From Pseudomonadota bacterium (GTDB taxonomy: Bacteria > Pseudomonadota > Gammaproteobacteria > Steroidobacterales > Steroidobacteraceae), in NCBI GenBank assembly GCA_021792755.1, contig JAJYUA010000006.1:62001-126000 (forward strand): DNA of 64,000 bases, in the 5' to 3' direction. The translations under genes were made by a program, and so were the position numbers. The notes under the pieces are model-generated. The model searched no databases. It was not told the origin of the DNA and was given only the letters and a program-made list of their open reading frames with translations. This document shows positions 1-10,877 of this stretch, in pieces (the stretch's first letter is position 1; every line of letters starts with the position of its first letter).

Positions 1-1253
1 AGTTGGTCGCGCAGATGAACGCGAAGCTGCAATTTCCGGGCCTCACCAACACCTGGACCATGCCGGCCGCGGGCCGTCTCAACATGGAGCTCACGGGCAT
101 CAAGACGCCCGTGGGCCTGAAGATCCAGGGGCCGACTCTCGCGGGGATCGCTCGGGTGGGCCGTCGCATCAGCGATCTGCTCTCCCGCCTGCCCGAGGTC
201 GAGTCGGTGTTCGCCGAGCGGGTCGCGCAGGGCCTTTACATCAATATCGCGGTCCACCGGCTCGCGGCGGCCCGCTACGGCCTCACGGTAGGGGATGTCC
301 AAAGCGCCATCGAGTCGGGGATCGGCGGCAAGGACATCGCCGAGACGGTTCAGGGCCGTGAGCGCTTTCCGATCGATGTGCGCTACGCCTACGATTTCCG
401 CAACCACATCGCGCAGCTCGAGCGCGTCGTCATCGCTACTCCCACGGGAGCCCAGATCCCGCTCGATGAGGTGGCGACGATCACGTTCTCCCGAGGACCT
501 TCCATGATCCGGGATGAAGGCGGACAGCTCACCGGCTATGTGTATCTGAACCTCGGCACTTCGAACTACGGCGGCTTCGTGGCGCGCGCCAACCGGATCC
601 TTCACGAGAGGCTCGCGCTGCCTCGCGGGTACACCTATAAGTGGTCCGGGCAGTACCAGTTCGAGATGCAGGCGAAGCAGCGCCTCGAGCTCATCCTGCC
701 GCTCGTCTTCGTGGTGATCTTCCTGCTGCTGTATCTGCTGTTTCACTCCGTGGCCGAGGCGGCCCTGCTGTTCTTCCCGGCTTTGTTCGCGCTCATCGGT
801 GGGCTGCTGCTGCAATGGCTGCTCGGCTACGAATTCAGCGTCGCGGTGGCCATCGGCTATATCGCGCTCTTTGGCATCGCCGTGGAGACTGCGGTGGTCA
901 TGGTCGTGTACCTGCGCGCCGCGCTCGAGGCGCGCCTGAAATCGCACCATACCCTGACGCGCGAGGGGCTCGCGGCCGCCGCCATAGACGGGGCCGTGCT
1001 GCGGTTGCGCCCCGTGCTCATGACCGTGTGTGCCGTCATCGGCAGCCTCACGCCCATCCTCTGGGAGACGGGGATCGGCTCGGACGTGATGAAGCCGATC
1101 GCCGCACCGATCGTCGGCGGCATGGTGACCGCGACGATCGCCGTGATGATTCTGGTACCGATCCTGTTCGTCATGCTCAAGGAGCATGCGCTGAATCGCG
1201 GGACACTCGGGCATGGGGAAGCGGGAACTTCTTTCGGGGGCAGACAGCGATGA
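1..1253 (+). CDS. CusA/CzcA-family heavy-metal RND efflux permease (5' end outside window)
   Basis: Proton-driven inner-membrane pump of a tripartite metal exporter. Only the last 416 residues are present; the family is normally a little over 1,000 residues. Visible parts are the second periplasmic half (about 1-225) and membrane segments at about 229-247, 253-272, 279-302, 336-355 and 367-392. The conserved proton-relay Glu sits at fragment residue 295 (GIAVE). Compared with CusA, the methionines I equate with M573 and M672 are kept (M28, M168), but the M623 position reads Leu94 (ARYGLTV), and the RPKAMT motif reads RPVLMT, as in CzcA. The substrate (copper/silver or a divalent cation) therefore cannot be fixed. 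The partner adaptor and outer-membrane genes presumably lie upstream of the window. Confidence 0.9.
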   Translation, partial: LVAQMNAKLQFPGLTNTWTMPAAGRLNMELTGIKTPVGLKIQGPTLAGIARVGRRISDLLSRLPEVESVFAERVAQGLYINIAVHRLAAARYGLTVGDVQSAIESGIGGKDIAETVQGRERFPIDVRYAYDFRNHIAQLERVVIATPTGAQIPLDEVATITFSRGPSMIRDEGGQLTGYVYLNLGTSNYGGFVARANRILHERLALPRGYTYKWSGQYQFEMQAKQRLELILPLVFVVIFLLLYLLFHSVAEAALLFFPALFALIGGLLLQWLLGYEFSVAVAIGYIALFGIAVETAVVMVVYLRAALEARLKSHHTLTREGLAAAAIDGAVLRLRPVLMTVCAVIGSLTPILWETGIGSDVMKPIAAPIVGGMVTATIAVMILVPILFVMLKEHALNRGTLGHGEAGTSFGGRQR

Positions 1254-1433
1254 GGCGCAGCTCGCCTGGTGCTGCCAAGCGCGCGCACACCGTGTCGCAT
1301 CGAGCGCCACCGCCTTTGCCGTGCGGGCTGGCCTGTGCAATGCGGCGGCCCGCGGACTGTTTATGCGGATTCACGGCCGATGTTCTCGGGACGCGAGCCT
1401 TCGGCTATCGCCAATTCGACGGAGGTGACTATC

Positions 1434-1625
1434 ATGAGCAAGCGAATCTTGATCCCCCTGAGCCTTGCAGGCATCATGCTGGTATCAGGCGCGGCGTTCG
1501 CCGTGACGACTGCCGAGCTTCAGGCATGCTTCAAGGCGCATAGCCAGCTGCTGGAGAAGCCCGCGCTGCGCAACCTGTATACCTGTTGGCGAGTGCACGG
1601 GTATCTGATGAGGCGGCTGCGGTAG
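1434..1625 (+). CDS. Small secreted protein, 63 aa, unknown function
   Basis: Short gene with a clean ribosome site (GGAGGTGA at 1421-1428) five bases before the ATG. Residues 1-23 form a typical signal peptide (basic MSKR, hydrophobic core, cleavage after AFA). The mature part of about 40 residues is basic and carries two cysteines (about residues 32 and 50), so it could hold a disulfide or bind metal in the periplasm. It lies about 180 bases after the heavy-metal pump on the same strand and just before a strong hairpin, which suggests it ends that operon. I do not recognise a family. A role in periplasmic metal handling is only inferred from position. Confidence 0.6.
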   Translation: MSKRILIPLSLAGIMLVSGAAFAVTTAELQACFKAHSQLLEKPALRNLYTCWRVHGYLMRRLR

Positions 1626-1638
1626 ACGAGGCGCACTG

Positions 1639-1669
1639 GCGAACGCCGGCGCCTGCCGCCGGCGTTCGC
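1639..1669 (+). terminator. Strong hairpin after the small secreted protein
   Basis: A perfect 13-bp inverted repeat (1639-1651 and 1657-1669) with a 5-base loop starts 13 bases after the stop codon. No T-run follows, so it is a terminator-like or mRNA-stabilising hairpin rather than a canonical intrinsic terminator. Confidence 0.6.
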
Positions 1670-1689
1670 GACTTGCGGGTCCGGGCGTG

Positions 1690-3727
<2,038 letters not shown>

Positions 3728-4131
3728 CGGAGTCCGCAGGGCCGATTGCGTGTGTCGTGCCTCGTGCGGCCCATCCGGGCAGTCCGCAGGCGTAAGGGGC
3801 TTGCAGGTGGCCTTAAGGGGGATGCGGATCCGTGCGCCGAACATCGGCTGCGCTGCGAACGCCGTCTGCTGCTTCACAGCGTGTGCCGAATTGCGCCATG
3901 AGGGTGTCGGCGCACGAGGACGCCTGCCGGTGCCGTACGATGCCTGCGCCCGCTGCGGACCACTGCAAGGGAACCTGACTGGGATCGCGCCGTCAAACCG
4001 ATTTGAGGGTGCCCTGCGGCGCGGGTGCCGGGCTACTGTCGCGGGACCGTGCTGCTGCATCGGATCGCGCGGGTGAGCGGCGACGGTGCGCCGCCGGGCT
4101 CGAATCGCCACCGGCCGCATGCGGGAGATTG
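3728..4131. other. Intergenic stretch without recognisable gene
   Basis: About 400 bases between merA and the OpgC-like gene. It is GC-rich with no convincing reading frame, no merD/merE/merB similarity and no clear terminator. A promoter for the downstream gene must lie here but no strong box is visible. Confidence 0.5.
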
Positions 4132-5304
4132 ATGGCGCGTCGCAACGACCTGGACGCCCTGCGGGGTACGTTCTTGCTGTTGATGGCGGCGGTGCATCTG
4201 CCCACCGCGCTGAGCGCGTACGCGAACGAGCCCTTCGGCTATGCCTCGGCTGCCACGGGATTCGTCTTTCTGTCCGGATTCCTGGTCGGCTCGATCTACA
4301 CGCCGCTGATGGTTCAGCGCGGCTTCAACCATGTGCGCGGCCGACTCTTTCACCGTGCGCGCACGCTCTACGGCTACCATTTGCTGCTGCTCGCGATGAT
4401 TTTCATCGCCGCGGTAGCGGCGGTGCGCTGGTTCGGCAGCGCACCGTTGTACAACTATCTGGATGTTTTCTTCCGTCACCCCCTCTGGGCACTCGCGAGC
4501 AGTCCGTTGCTCCTCTACAAGCCGCCGCTGCTCGACATTCTGCCGATGTACATCGTGTTCTTGCTGCTCACGCCGGCAGTTCTGCGTGCGGGCGAGCGCA
4601 TCGGTTGGCTCCCCGTGCTGAGTGGTTCAGTCATGTTGTGGCTGTTCGCGCAGCTGCACGGCGCTCGCCTGCTGTATGGATGGGTGGCAGGGGCCGGCGT
4701 GCCGCTGCCGCTCGCTGCGTTCGGTGCGTTCAACTGGTTCGGCTGGCAGCTGCTGTGGGTGGCCGGCGTGTGGCTCGGCTCCGGTCAGCACCGCTGGGCG
4801 AGCGCGGACCTGCGCTGGACCCGCGCGCCGCTCGTGCTCGCCGCAGCCTCGACGATCGCCGTCGTGTTTCTCATCTGGCGCCATCACGCAGCCGTACTGT
4901 CCGTGCGGGTGACGGAGCATTCGGCGCTCGTCGACAAGTGGAAGCTCGGCCCGCTGCGCATCCTCGACGCGGTCGCGCTCGGTCTCGTGCTCACCCCGAC
5001 GCTGCTGCCGCTTCTGCGCCGGGCACGGCTGAAGGTGCTCGAACTTCTCGGCCGCAACTCCCTGCAGGTCTTTGCCGCGCATATCCCGGTGTGCGTGCTC
5101 GCCGATGCGCTGATCGGCCCGCCGCGCGCCCAGGGCCCGAGCGCCCTGGATCAGGCCCTGGTCGTCGCGCTCATGGCGGTCGTGATGTTCGCGGTCGCCT
5201 GGCGCTGCGATGCGGTCCACCGCTCCCGGCGCGCCTGCGGCGGAGCGCGGCTCGAGCGCACATCGCGCTCACGAGGCCGCGGCGACCGATGCGCAAGTCA
5301 TTGA
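4132..5304 (+). CDS. OpgC-like multi-pass membrane protein (acyltransferase-type)
   Basis: Integral membrane protein of 390 residues with about ten hydrophobic segments. It begins with MARRNDLDALRGTFLL, the start typical of OpgC-domain proteins, related to acyltransferase-3 enzymes that decorate periplasmic glucans or other surface sugars with acyl groups such as succinate. Conserved-looking elements are DxLRG near residue 6, GFVFLSGFLVG near 43-53 and LGRNSLQVFAAH near 305-316. The start was placed at 4132 because GGGAGA precedes it and the family motif follows at once; longer in-frame extensions are not protein-like. No glucan synthase genes are nearby, so the acceptor is unknown. The basic C-terminal tail is unusually Arg-rich. 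Confidence 0.75.
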   Translation: MARRNDLDALRGTFLLLMAAVHLPTALSAYANEPFGYASAATGFVFLSGFLVGSIYTPLMVQRGFNHVRGRLFHRARTLYGYHLLLLAMIFIAAVAAVRWFGSAPLYNYLDVFFRHPLWALASSPLLLYKPPLLDILPMYIVFLLLTPAVLRAGERIGWLPVLSGSVMLWLFAQLHGARLLYGWVAGAGVPLPLAAFGAFNWFGWQLLWVAGVWLGSGQHRWASADLRWTRAPLVLAAASTIAVVFLIWRHHAAVLSVRVTEHSALVDKWKLGPLRILDAVALGLVLTPTLLPLLRRARLKVLELLGRNSLQVFAAHIPVCVLADALIGPPRAQGPSALDQALVVALMAVVMFAVAWRCDAVHRSRRACGGARLERTSRSRGRGDRCASH

Positions 5305-5446
5305 TTCGGAGGTAGTTTGCAGGGCGGCGCTGCTCGAGCGCGGCGATGTGCGATCCGGGGCGCGGCGCGCGGCGCTGCAAGCGGCCGTGCGCCAACTCGT
5401 GCGCTGCGTCACAGGCGGCACAATCCGCATGGACTATGGTTCGCAC

Positions 5447-6160
5447 ATGTGCGAGCGATATGTGCTGCCGGATCAGGATCTGGCCGAGCGCGAACTTGCA
5501 CCCCAGTGCAGGTGGTGGCGCTTCTCGGCCAGTTTCAACGTGGCCCCGACTCGTTATGTCCCGGCGGTGCGGCTGTATGCCGGACAGTCCGAGGCCGTGA
5601 TGATGCGCTGGGGGCTGACTCCGGCGTGGGCCAACGGCGATGCAGCGGCCGGATTCTGGCTGCGCCTGGCGGCCGGATCGCTCGAGGACAGTCCGCTTTT
5701 TCGCGGCCCCTGGCTCAACAGCCAGCGCTGCATTCTTCCGTTCGCCGGGTTCTACACGTGGCGCTTGACCCCGGCGGGCTACCGCCAGCCGTATTTCGTC
5801 CATGCCCATGGGCGCTCCGTGTTCGCGGTCGCGGGCATCTGGGACCGCACCGAGACGGAGGACGGCGATGTGATCGAGGGTTGCACGATCCTCACAGTGC
5901 CGGCGTGTGCGCCGGTCGAGTCGGTCCAGAGTGCCACGCGCGAGATGCCCGCCATCATAGCCGCCGAGGACCTCGAAACCTGGCTGCGCGCAACTCCGGT
6001 CGAGGCGCGCGCACTGCTCAGAACGGCCCCTGAGGAGCTGCTGGCCAGCCACGCGGTCAGCCCGCGCATCAATTCTCTGGCCTGCGACGATCCGGAACTC
6101 GTGCGCGCGGTCGGAAATTTCACCCCCCGAGTATCGGTGGCCGCGAGCGCCCGGCTCTAA
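5447..6160 (+). CDS. SRAP-fold (YedK/HMCES-like) protein with altered active site
   Basis: SRAP proteins crosslink to abasic sites in single-stranded DNA through Cys2 and protect them. This 237-residue protein matches the family in length and landmarks: Cys2 right after the initiator Met (hence the start at 5447 rather than the ATG at 5429), FNVAPT, MRWGLTPAWA, RCILPFAGFYTW and REMPAII. Of the four active-site residues known for E. coli YedK (C2, N75, E105, H160), only Cys2 is clearly kept. The Glu position is Thr104 (GFYTW for GFYEW), the His position is Thr at about 164, and the NARxE segment is replaced by a WLRLAAGS-like stretch. It may still form the crosslink but process it differently, or may have lost activity. 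Confidence 0.8.
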   Translation: MCERYVLPDQDLAERELAPQCRWWRFSASFNVAPTRYVPAVRLYAGQSEAVMMRWGLTPAWANGDAAAGFWLRLAAGSLEDSPLFRGPWLNSQRCILPFAGFYTWRLTPAGYRQPYFVHAHGRSVFAVAGIWDRTETEDGDVIEGCTILTVPACAPVESVQSATREMPAIIAAEDLETWLRATPVEARALLRTAPEELLASHAVSPRINSLACDDPELVRAVGNFTPRVSVAASARL

Positions 6161-6253
6161 TCGAGCACCGCGCAGCGGCCAACTCTCGATCGGGGCATCC
6201 GCAGCCGGTTCGAGCTTTGCCCGCAGGTCCGTTCGCCGGGTGCTCCGGAGCGC

Positions 6254-7534
6254 TTACGCCTCGATGCCGACCGGCACCGGATAGCCGGCCCGGGGCAGCA
6301 ACACCCGCAGCAGCGGCCCGGTCATGACCGTCGTCACGACGGCCATGACGACCAGCATCGTGAAGACCTTCTGCGGGATGAATCCCAGGTCGAAGCCGAT
6401 GTTGAGCACGATCAGCTCCATCAGCGCACGCGTGTTCATCAGCGTGCCGAAGATCGCCGCCTCGAGAGGATTGAAGCCGCCGACGCGGCCGGCGAAGTAG
6501 ACCGGGATCATCTTGCCGAAGATCGAGGCAGCCAGGATGAGCGTGAGCCACCTCCAGTCCGACGCGCTCGTCAGTCCGAGCACATTGGTGCGCAACCCCG
6601 TGTAGGTGAAGAACACCGGCAGGAAGAACACGAGCACGAACTTCCCGACTTGAGCCCGCCACGCTGCGACGAAACGCCGGTCGCGATGGAACAGCAGCCC
6701 GGCGAGGAATCCGCCGAAGATGGTGAAGATGCCGAGCTTCGAGGTACACAGGCCGACGGCGAAGATCAGGCAGATGACCACCGTCATCAGATTGGGGGGC
6801 AGGTGCCCATCCCGGACGGGCATGCGCACGAGCAGCCAGCGGCAGAGGCGGCTCAAGCCGATCCAGGCCACGGCCCCGAGCAGGATGATGCCCCCGATCT
6901 GCACCGCGAGTCCGGTTGCCGAGAAGCGCGCCGAGGCGTACGCCGAGATCCCCGCCAGGAGCAGCCAGCCGGTCACGTCGTTGACCGCCGCAGCCGCGAT
7001 GGCGACGACGCCGATCTCGGTGTGTGTCAGGTCGAATTCGCGCAGGATCCGGCCGAGGATCGGCACGGCCGTGATCGCCAGGCCCACACCGACGAACAGG
7101 CTGTAGGTGAGCGGATCGATCGAGGGGGCGAAGTGGTGCGCGGAGAGTTCACCGATGCCGAATCCCAGCCCGAACGGCACGCCAATCGAAGCCGCGGCGA
7201 TCGCCAGTGCGGCATTGCGGTTGCGCGGCTGCGTGAGGTGCCCGAATTCGAAGTCCGCGCCGATCTGGAACATCAGCAGCATCAGCCCGATCTGGCTGAT
7301 GATGGTGATCGGCACGGACGTGCCGGCCCCGAACAGCGCCAGCGACGCAGCCGGAAAGAAGTGCCCGAACAACGAAGGTCCGAGCAGCAGCCCGGCGATG
7401 ATCTCCCCGATCACGCCCGGCTGTCCGAGGCGGCGCAGAACTTGATTGCCGATGCGTGCCACGGCAATCATGACGATCAGTTGCACGAGGACGCTGGAGA
7501 GCAGGCGCTCCGTCTGATCGACCGCTGAATGCAT
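6254..7534 (-). CDS. CPA2-family cation:proton antiporter (Kef/NapA type)
   Basis: Inner-membrane Na+ or K+/H+ exchanger of 426 residues with about 12-13 hydrophobic segments, as expected for the CPA2 core. Supporting motifs are IGEIIAGLLLGPSLFG near residue 42, TAVPILGRIL in a central helix, and NDVTGW, where Asn-Asp is the likely ion/proton site. There is no C-terminal TrkA-N/RCK domain, so it resembles the stand-alone antiporters rather than full Kef channels. The start is the ATG at 7534; a longer frame exists upstream but runs antisense through the halogenase gene. It is transcribed divergently from the halogenase across about 150 bases. A role in pH or salt homeostasis is inferred. Confidence 0.85.
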   Translation of the reverse strand: MHSAVDQTERLLSSVLVQLIVMIAVARIGNQVLRRLGQPGVIGEIIAGLLLGPSLFGHFFPAASLALFGAGTSVPITIISQIGLMLLMFQIGADFEFGHLTQPRNRNAALAIAAASIGVPFGLGFGIGELSAHHFAPSIDPLTYSLFVGVGLAITAVPILGRILREFDLTHTEIGVVAIAAAAVNDVTGWLLLAGISAYASARFSATGLAVQIGGIILLGAVAWIGLSRLCRWLLVRMPVRDGHLPPNLMTVVICLIFAVGLCTSKLGIFTIFGGFLAGLLFHRDRRFVAAWRAQVGKFVLVFFLPVFFTYTGLRTNVLGLTSASDWRWLTLILAASIFGKMIPVYFAGRVGGFNPLEAAIFGTLMNTRALMELIVLNIGFDLGFIPQKVFTMLVVMAVVTTVMTGPLLRVLLPRAGYPVPVGIEA

Positions 7535-7685
7535 GCGTGCGGACCCCCTACGTACTTGCAGGCAACGCCCGCCGGCACGCCGCGCGCAGGCGCGCCGATG
7601 AACAGGCAAAGTGGGTTTCCGGCACGGCCCGCGAGCGCGTGCGCTAGAATTAGTATGAACGGGGCAGGGGGCTTCAGGCAAGACC

Positions 7686-9185
7686 GTGAACGACCGGGGA
7701 ATTCGCAGCCTGGTGATCGTCGGCGGCGGTACGGCGGGCTGGATGGCCGCTGCCGCGCTCGCCAGGGCCTTGGCCGGGATCAATGTGCAGATCCGGCTGA
7801 TCGAGGCCGCCCACATCGAGCCGATCGGGGTGGGGGAGGCGACGATCCCGCCGATCATGGACTTCATCCGCCAGCTCGGCATCGATGAGAACGACCTGGT
7901 CCGCCAGATCAAGGCGACCTTCAAGCTCGGCATCGGCTACCGCGACTGGACCCGCCGGGGCGATTTCTACTTTCACCCGTTCGGTCCGGCCGGACCGGGG
8001 ATCGGCAACCTCCCGTTCCAGGCTTACTGGCTGAAGATGCGCCTGGAGGGCAAGGCGCAGCGGCTCGAGGAGTACTCGATTCAGGCCGCCGCGGCGCTGC
8101 GCGGCAAATTCTCGCGACCGGTGCACGCGCCCAACACCCCGCTCAACAAGTTGACCTACGCGCTGCACTTCGATGCCGGACGCTTTGCGCAGTACCTGAG
8201 CGGCTTTGCGCAGACGCACGGTGTGCAGCGCACCGAAGGCTACGTGCGGCACGTCGCACTGCGCGGCGAGGACGGATTCGTCGATTCCCTCACGCTCGAG
8301 TCCGGCGAGCAGGTGCACGGGGATCTGTTCATCGACTGCAGCGGATTGCGCGGATTGCTGATCGAGGAGGCGCTGCGCACCGGCTACGAGGACTGGAGCG
8401 CGTGGCTTCCCTGCGACCGGGCCGCGCTGGTGCACAGCGAGCGCAGCGCGCCGCCGAACCCTTATACCCTGGTCACCGCGCGCGATGCCGGCTGGCAGTG
8501 GCAGATTCCGCTGCAGCATCGCGACGGCAACGGCTACATCTACAGCGGCGAGTACTGCGCCGACGAGCAGGCCCGTGCGCTGCCGCTCGGCACGCTTGCC
8601 GGCCGCCCCCTCAGTGAGCCAGTGGCGCTGCGCTTCCGGCCCGGGCGGCGCAAAGCCGCGTGGAATAAGAACGTGCTCGCGCTCGGACTCGCGGCCGGTT
8701 TCTTAGAGCCGCTCGAGGCCACCTCGATCCACCTGATTCAGCGCGGCATCGCCATGCTGCTTAAGTTCTTTCCGGACCGGGACTTTTCCCCGGCCGACAT
8801 CGCTCGATACAACCGGACGCTGCAAGCCGATTTCTGCAGCGTGCGTGATTTTCTGCTCATGCACTACAGTCAGACCGAGCGCGACGGTCCGTTCTGGCAG
8901 CACTGCCGCGATCTGCCGCTCACCGCGAGCCTGCGCGAGAAGATCGAGCTGTTCCGCAGCCACGGGCGGCTGCTGCGCGAGGAGAGCGAGGTCTTCCCCG
9001 TGCTCAGTTGGCTGTCCGTCCTGGTCGGACAGCACGTCCTGCCACGTCGGTCCGAGCCGTTGCTCGACGGGCTGGACTCGAGCAAGATCCAGGTGCGCCT
9101 CGAGCAGCTGCGCGCCTCGGTACGCGAGAGCGCCGAGACCATGCCGGCGCACTGGGAGTTCATCCAAGCCCGCTGCGGCGCCTGA
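7686..9185 (+). CDS. Flavin-dependent tryptophan halogenase family protein
   Basis: FADH2-dependent halogenase of 499 residues. It shows the FAD-binding GGGTAGW (13-19), the GEATIP signature (50-55), the catalytic Lys80 in ATFKLGI (PrnA K79), the halogenase WxWxIP motif as WQWQIP, and the conserved Glu344 in FLEPLEAT (PrnA E346). All residues known to be needed for HOCl handling are therefore present. The GTG start at 7686 directly precedes the Rossmann fold. No flavin reductase, peptide synthetase or other biosynthetic gene is adjacent. In related gammaproteobacteria such proteins often sit near TonB-dependent receptors; here the nearest receptors are about 28 kb away. The real substrate (free Trp, peptide or another aromatic) is unknown. 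Confidence 0.9.
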   Translation: MNDRGIRSLVIVGGGTAGWMAAAALARALAGINVQIRLIEAAHIEPIGVGEATIPPIMDFIRQLGIDENDLVRQIKATFKLGIGYRDWTRRGDFYFHPFGPAGPGIGNLPFQAYWLKMRLEGKAQRLEEYSIQAAAALRGKFSRPVHAPNTPLNKLTYALHFDAGRFAQYLSGFAQTHGVQRTEGYVRHVALRGEDGFVDSLTLESGEQVHGDLFIDCSGLRGLLIEEALRTGYEDWSAWLPCDRAALVHSERSAPPNPYTLVTARDAGWQWQIPLQHRDGNGYIYSGEYCADEQARALPLGTLAGRPLSEPVALRFRPGRRKAAWNKNVLALGLAAGFLEPLEATSIHLIQRGIAMLLKFFPDRDFSPADIARYNRTLQADFCSVRDFLLMHYSQTERDGPFWQHCRDLPLTASLREKIELFRSHGRLLREESEVFPVLSWLSVLVGQHVLPRRSEPLLDGLDSSKIQVRLEQLRASVRESAETMPAHWEFIQARCGA

Positions 9186-9218
9186 CTGCCGTGTGCCGAC
9201 TCACACACAGGGGGCATT

Positions 9219-9848
9219 TTGAAGCCGCACCTCACACTGTCGATGGGACTCGTGCTGGCGTGTGCGTTGAACAGCGCATGCGGCGGCGTGATACAACCGG
9301 CGACGGCGGCCGTCGCGGTGCAGGTCGAGGTCATCTGCCCGGATGGTGCAGTGGGCCGGCCGCTCTTCGCAGCACTGCAGCAGGACCTGAAGACGGACGG
9401 TTACGCTCAAGACAAGCTCTTCCCGATGGTGTGACTGTTCGTCTATGCCGCGCCGAGCGTGAACAATCGCAAGAACCCGCACGGCTGGAGTATTGCCGTA
9501 GCCCATGGTTTTCTTCAACCACTGCTGTTGGCGGCGCTTCAGCTCATGAAGGGGAAGCCGCGCCCGACAGCGACAGATCCGACCGGGAGGCTCATCAGCC
9601 TGCTCATTCATTCCCAGAAAACGTTGACGTACCTCGGCGTCATCAACATCGATCGGCTCGATCAGCTCGATCAGCTCGATCAGAAGAAGATTCCGCTCCT
9701 TGCCGGCAACATCGTCAACACGTTCAGCAAGCGATGGCCGCCTCATGGTGCGATGGGACCGAAGCCGAAGCTGTTGCCGCAACTGGCGGGCGCACACCCC
9801 GGCGCAATCATGCGTGCGCCCGTGAGCGAGGGCCCGCCGAAGCCCTGA
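9219..9848 (+). pseudogene. Lipoprotein-like gene interrupted by an in-frame TGA
   Basis: One continuous reading frame is broken by a single TGA at 9432-9434. The N-terminal 71 codons encode a TTG-initiated signal with a lipobox-like cysteine (ALNSAC, residue 21). The same frame resumes at once and runs to 9848, with a secondary GTG at 9459 possible. Together they would give about 209 residues. The second part contains the repeat RLDQLDQLDQ, coded by 9-bp units around 9651-9683. I recognise no family. It lies 34 bases after the halogenase on the same strand. It could be a true pseudogene, or two short proteins. Confidence 0.5.
9651..9683 (+). repeat. 9-bp tandem repeat (GATCAGCTC-like units)
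   Basis: Three to four consecutive copies of a 9-base unit encode Asp-Gln-Leu triplets inside the interrupted lipoprotein-like gene. This is a typical slippage-prone microsatellite. Confidence 0.7.
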
Positions 9849-10428
9849 GGCGCTGCGCTCGGATGCTCACTGGGGCGCAGACCCTTGACGCGGCGCGCAC
9901 GCCGGCGCGACCGCAGCGGTTGGGATCGCGCAAGGCTTCAATGTCCCTACGAGGGGCATCCTGATTTCGGTGCCAACAGTGCGGCTAGGATTTCTCGGTG
10001 ATCTACAGGCTGAGGGGAGATTTCGTAGCTCAGTCAAGCGGTTGCTGTTCGGCTTGCTGGCAGGCCATGGTGTCGCCCTGCGGCAAGGTCCTGAACATGA
10101 ACGACTGGCAGTCGACGTAGCCGGGGCGGCGGTCGCACAATGCCTTGAAGCGCGCAATCTACACCGGCCGGGTGGCGGGCTACCAAGCCACGCAACCCGA
10201 TGAAAGGCAGGCTGTGGCGGACGCCCCGAGCCCGCTGGCCACCCTGAGCGGCTGCGCACGAGCCATCGAACCGACGGTTCAACCGCAGGCTTATGTTCAA
10301 TGACGCCTCCCTCGGGGCGATTCCGGGAGGCAGGCGAGGTGCCGGCCTTTCGTGAAGCGCCGCACTGATTTGCCGCGGATCGTCGGCTATTTTCCGCTCG
10401 ATGAATGCCATATTGCGAGGTGACTCCC
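9849..10428. other. Stretch without supported gene
   Basis: About 580 bases between the broken lipoprotein gene and the next gene. Frames on both strands are interrupted or low in plausibility. A minus-strand stretch around 10030-10160 reads somewhat protein-like but has no start, family or ribosome site, and may be a worn gene remnant. Confidence 0.4.
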
Positions 10429-10866
10429 ATGGAACTGCACCGCGGACACGTGCAAAAGGTGCGATTCAGTACGCATACGACCGGAAACGATGACTCGGTC
10501 TCGACTCATCACATTGCGGCCTTCGAGCTTGACGGGATTGCCGTGCAGGTGGTGGCGGGACGGCCAGTGATGATGGAAAACGGCGACGAGGTCATTGTCG
10601 CCGGCAAGATCAGGCGAGGAGTGCTGATGGGAGTTGCCTGCAACAATCTCTCACGCAAGATACTGGATCACCGGGGGTGGATGGTGTCTTTGCTCGTCGG
10701 GGTCGTCTTCAGCCTCGTCGGGCTCGTCGGTGCGATCGGCGCCGCTCTGGCGCACAGTCCATTTGGAGCGGCGTTCTTCCTGGTTTTTGCAGCCGTCGGC
10801 GCAGGTGCGACCCATGGAGGCATGCAAATCCTGCGGGCGAAGCGCCTGGTCCTGGCTGGCGCCTAG
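10429..10866 (+). CDS. Two-helix membrane protein, unknown function, 145 aa
   Basis: Begins after a good ribosome site (GAGGTGAC at 10417-10424), which favours the ATG at 10429 over the one at 10405. Residues 1-80 are soluble and beta-rich, with an OB- or barrel-like pattern (VQKVRFSTHT, GIAVQVVAGRPVMMENGDEVIVAG). Two membrane segments follow (about 86-108 and 113-133) and a short basic tail. The layout recalls small membrane-anchored beta-barrel (NfeD-like or DUF3592-like) proteins, but I cannot assign a family. It stands alone on the plus strand with no operon partner. Confidence 0.55.
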   Translation: MELHRGHVQKVRFSTHTTGNDDSVSTHHIAAFELDGIAVQVVAGRPVMMENGDEVIVAGKIRRGVLMGVACNNLSRKILDHRGWMVSLLVGVVFSLVGLVGAIGAALAHSPFGAAFFLVFAAVGAGATHGGMQILRAKRLVLAGA

Positions 10867-10877
10867 AGTCCGCTTTC

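Noticed and set aside
9432-9434. In-frame TGA as a selenocysteine codon
   Set aside because: No selenoprotein-like context, no visible SECIS-type hairpin right after it, and the protein is not a known redox enzyme.
10034-10411. Minus-strand frame between the broken lipoprotein and the membrane protein genes
   Set aside because: Some short stretches look protein-like, but there is no ribosome site or family and neighbouring frames are equally open.
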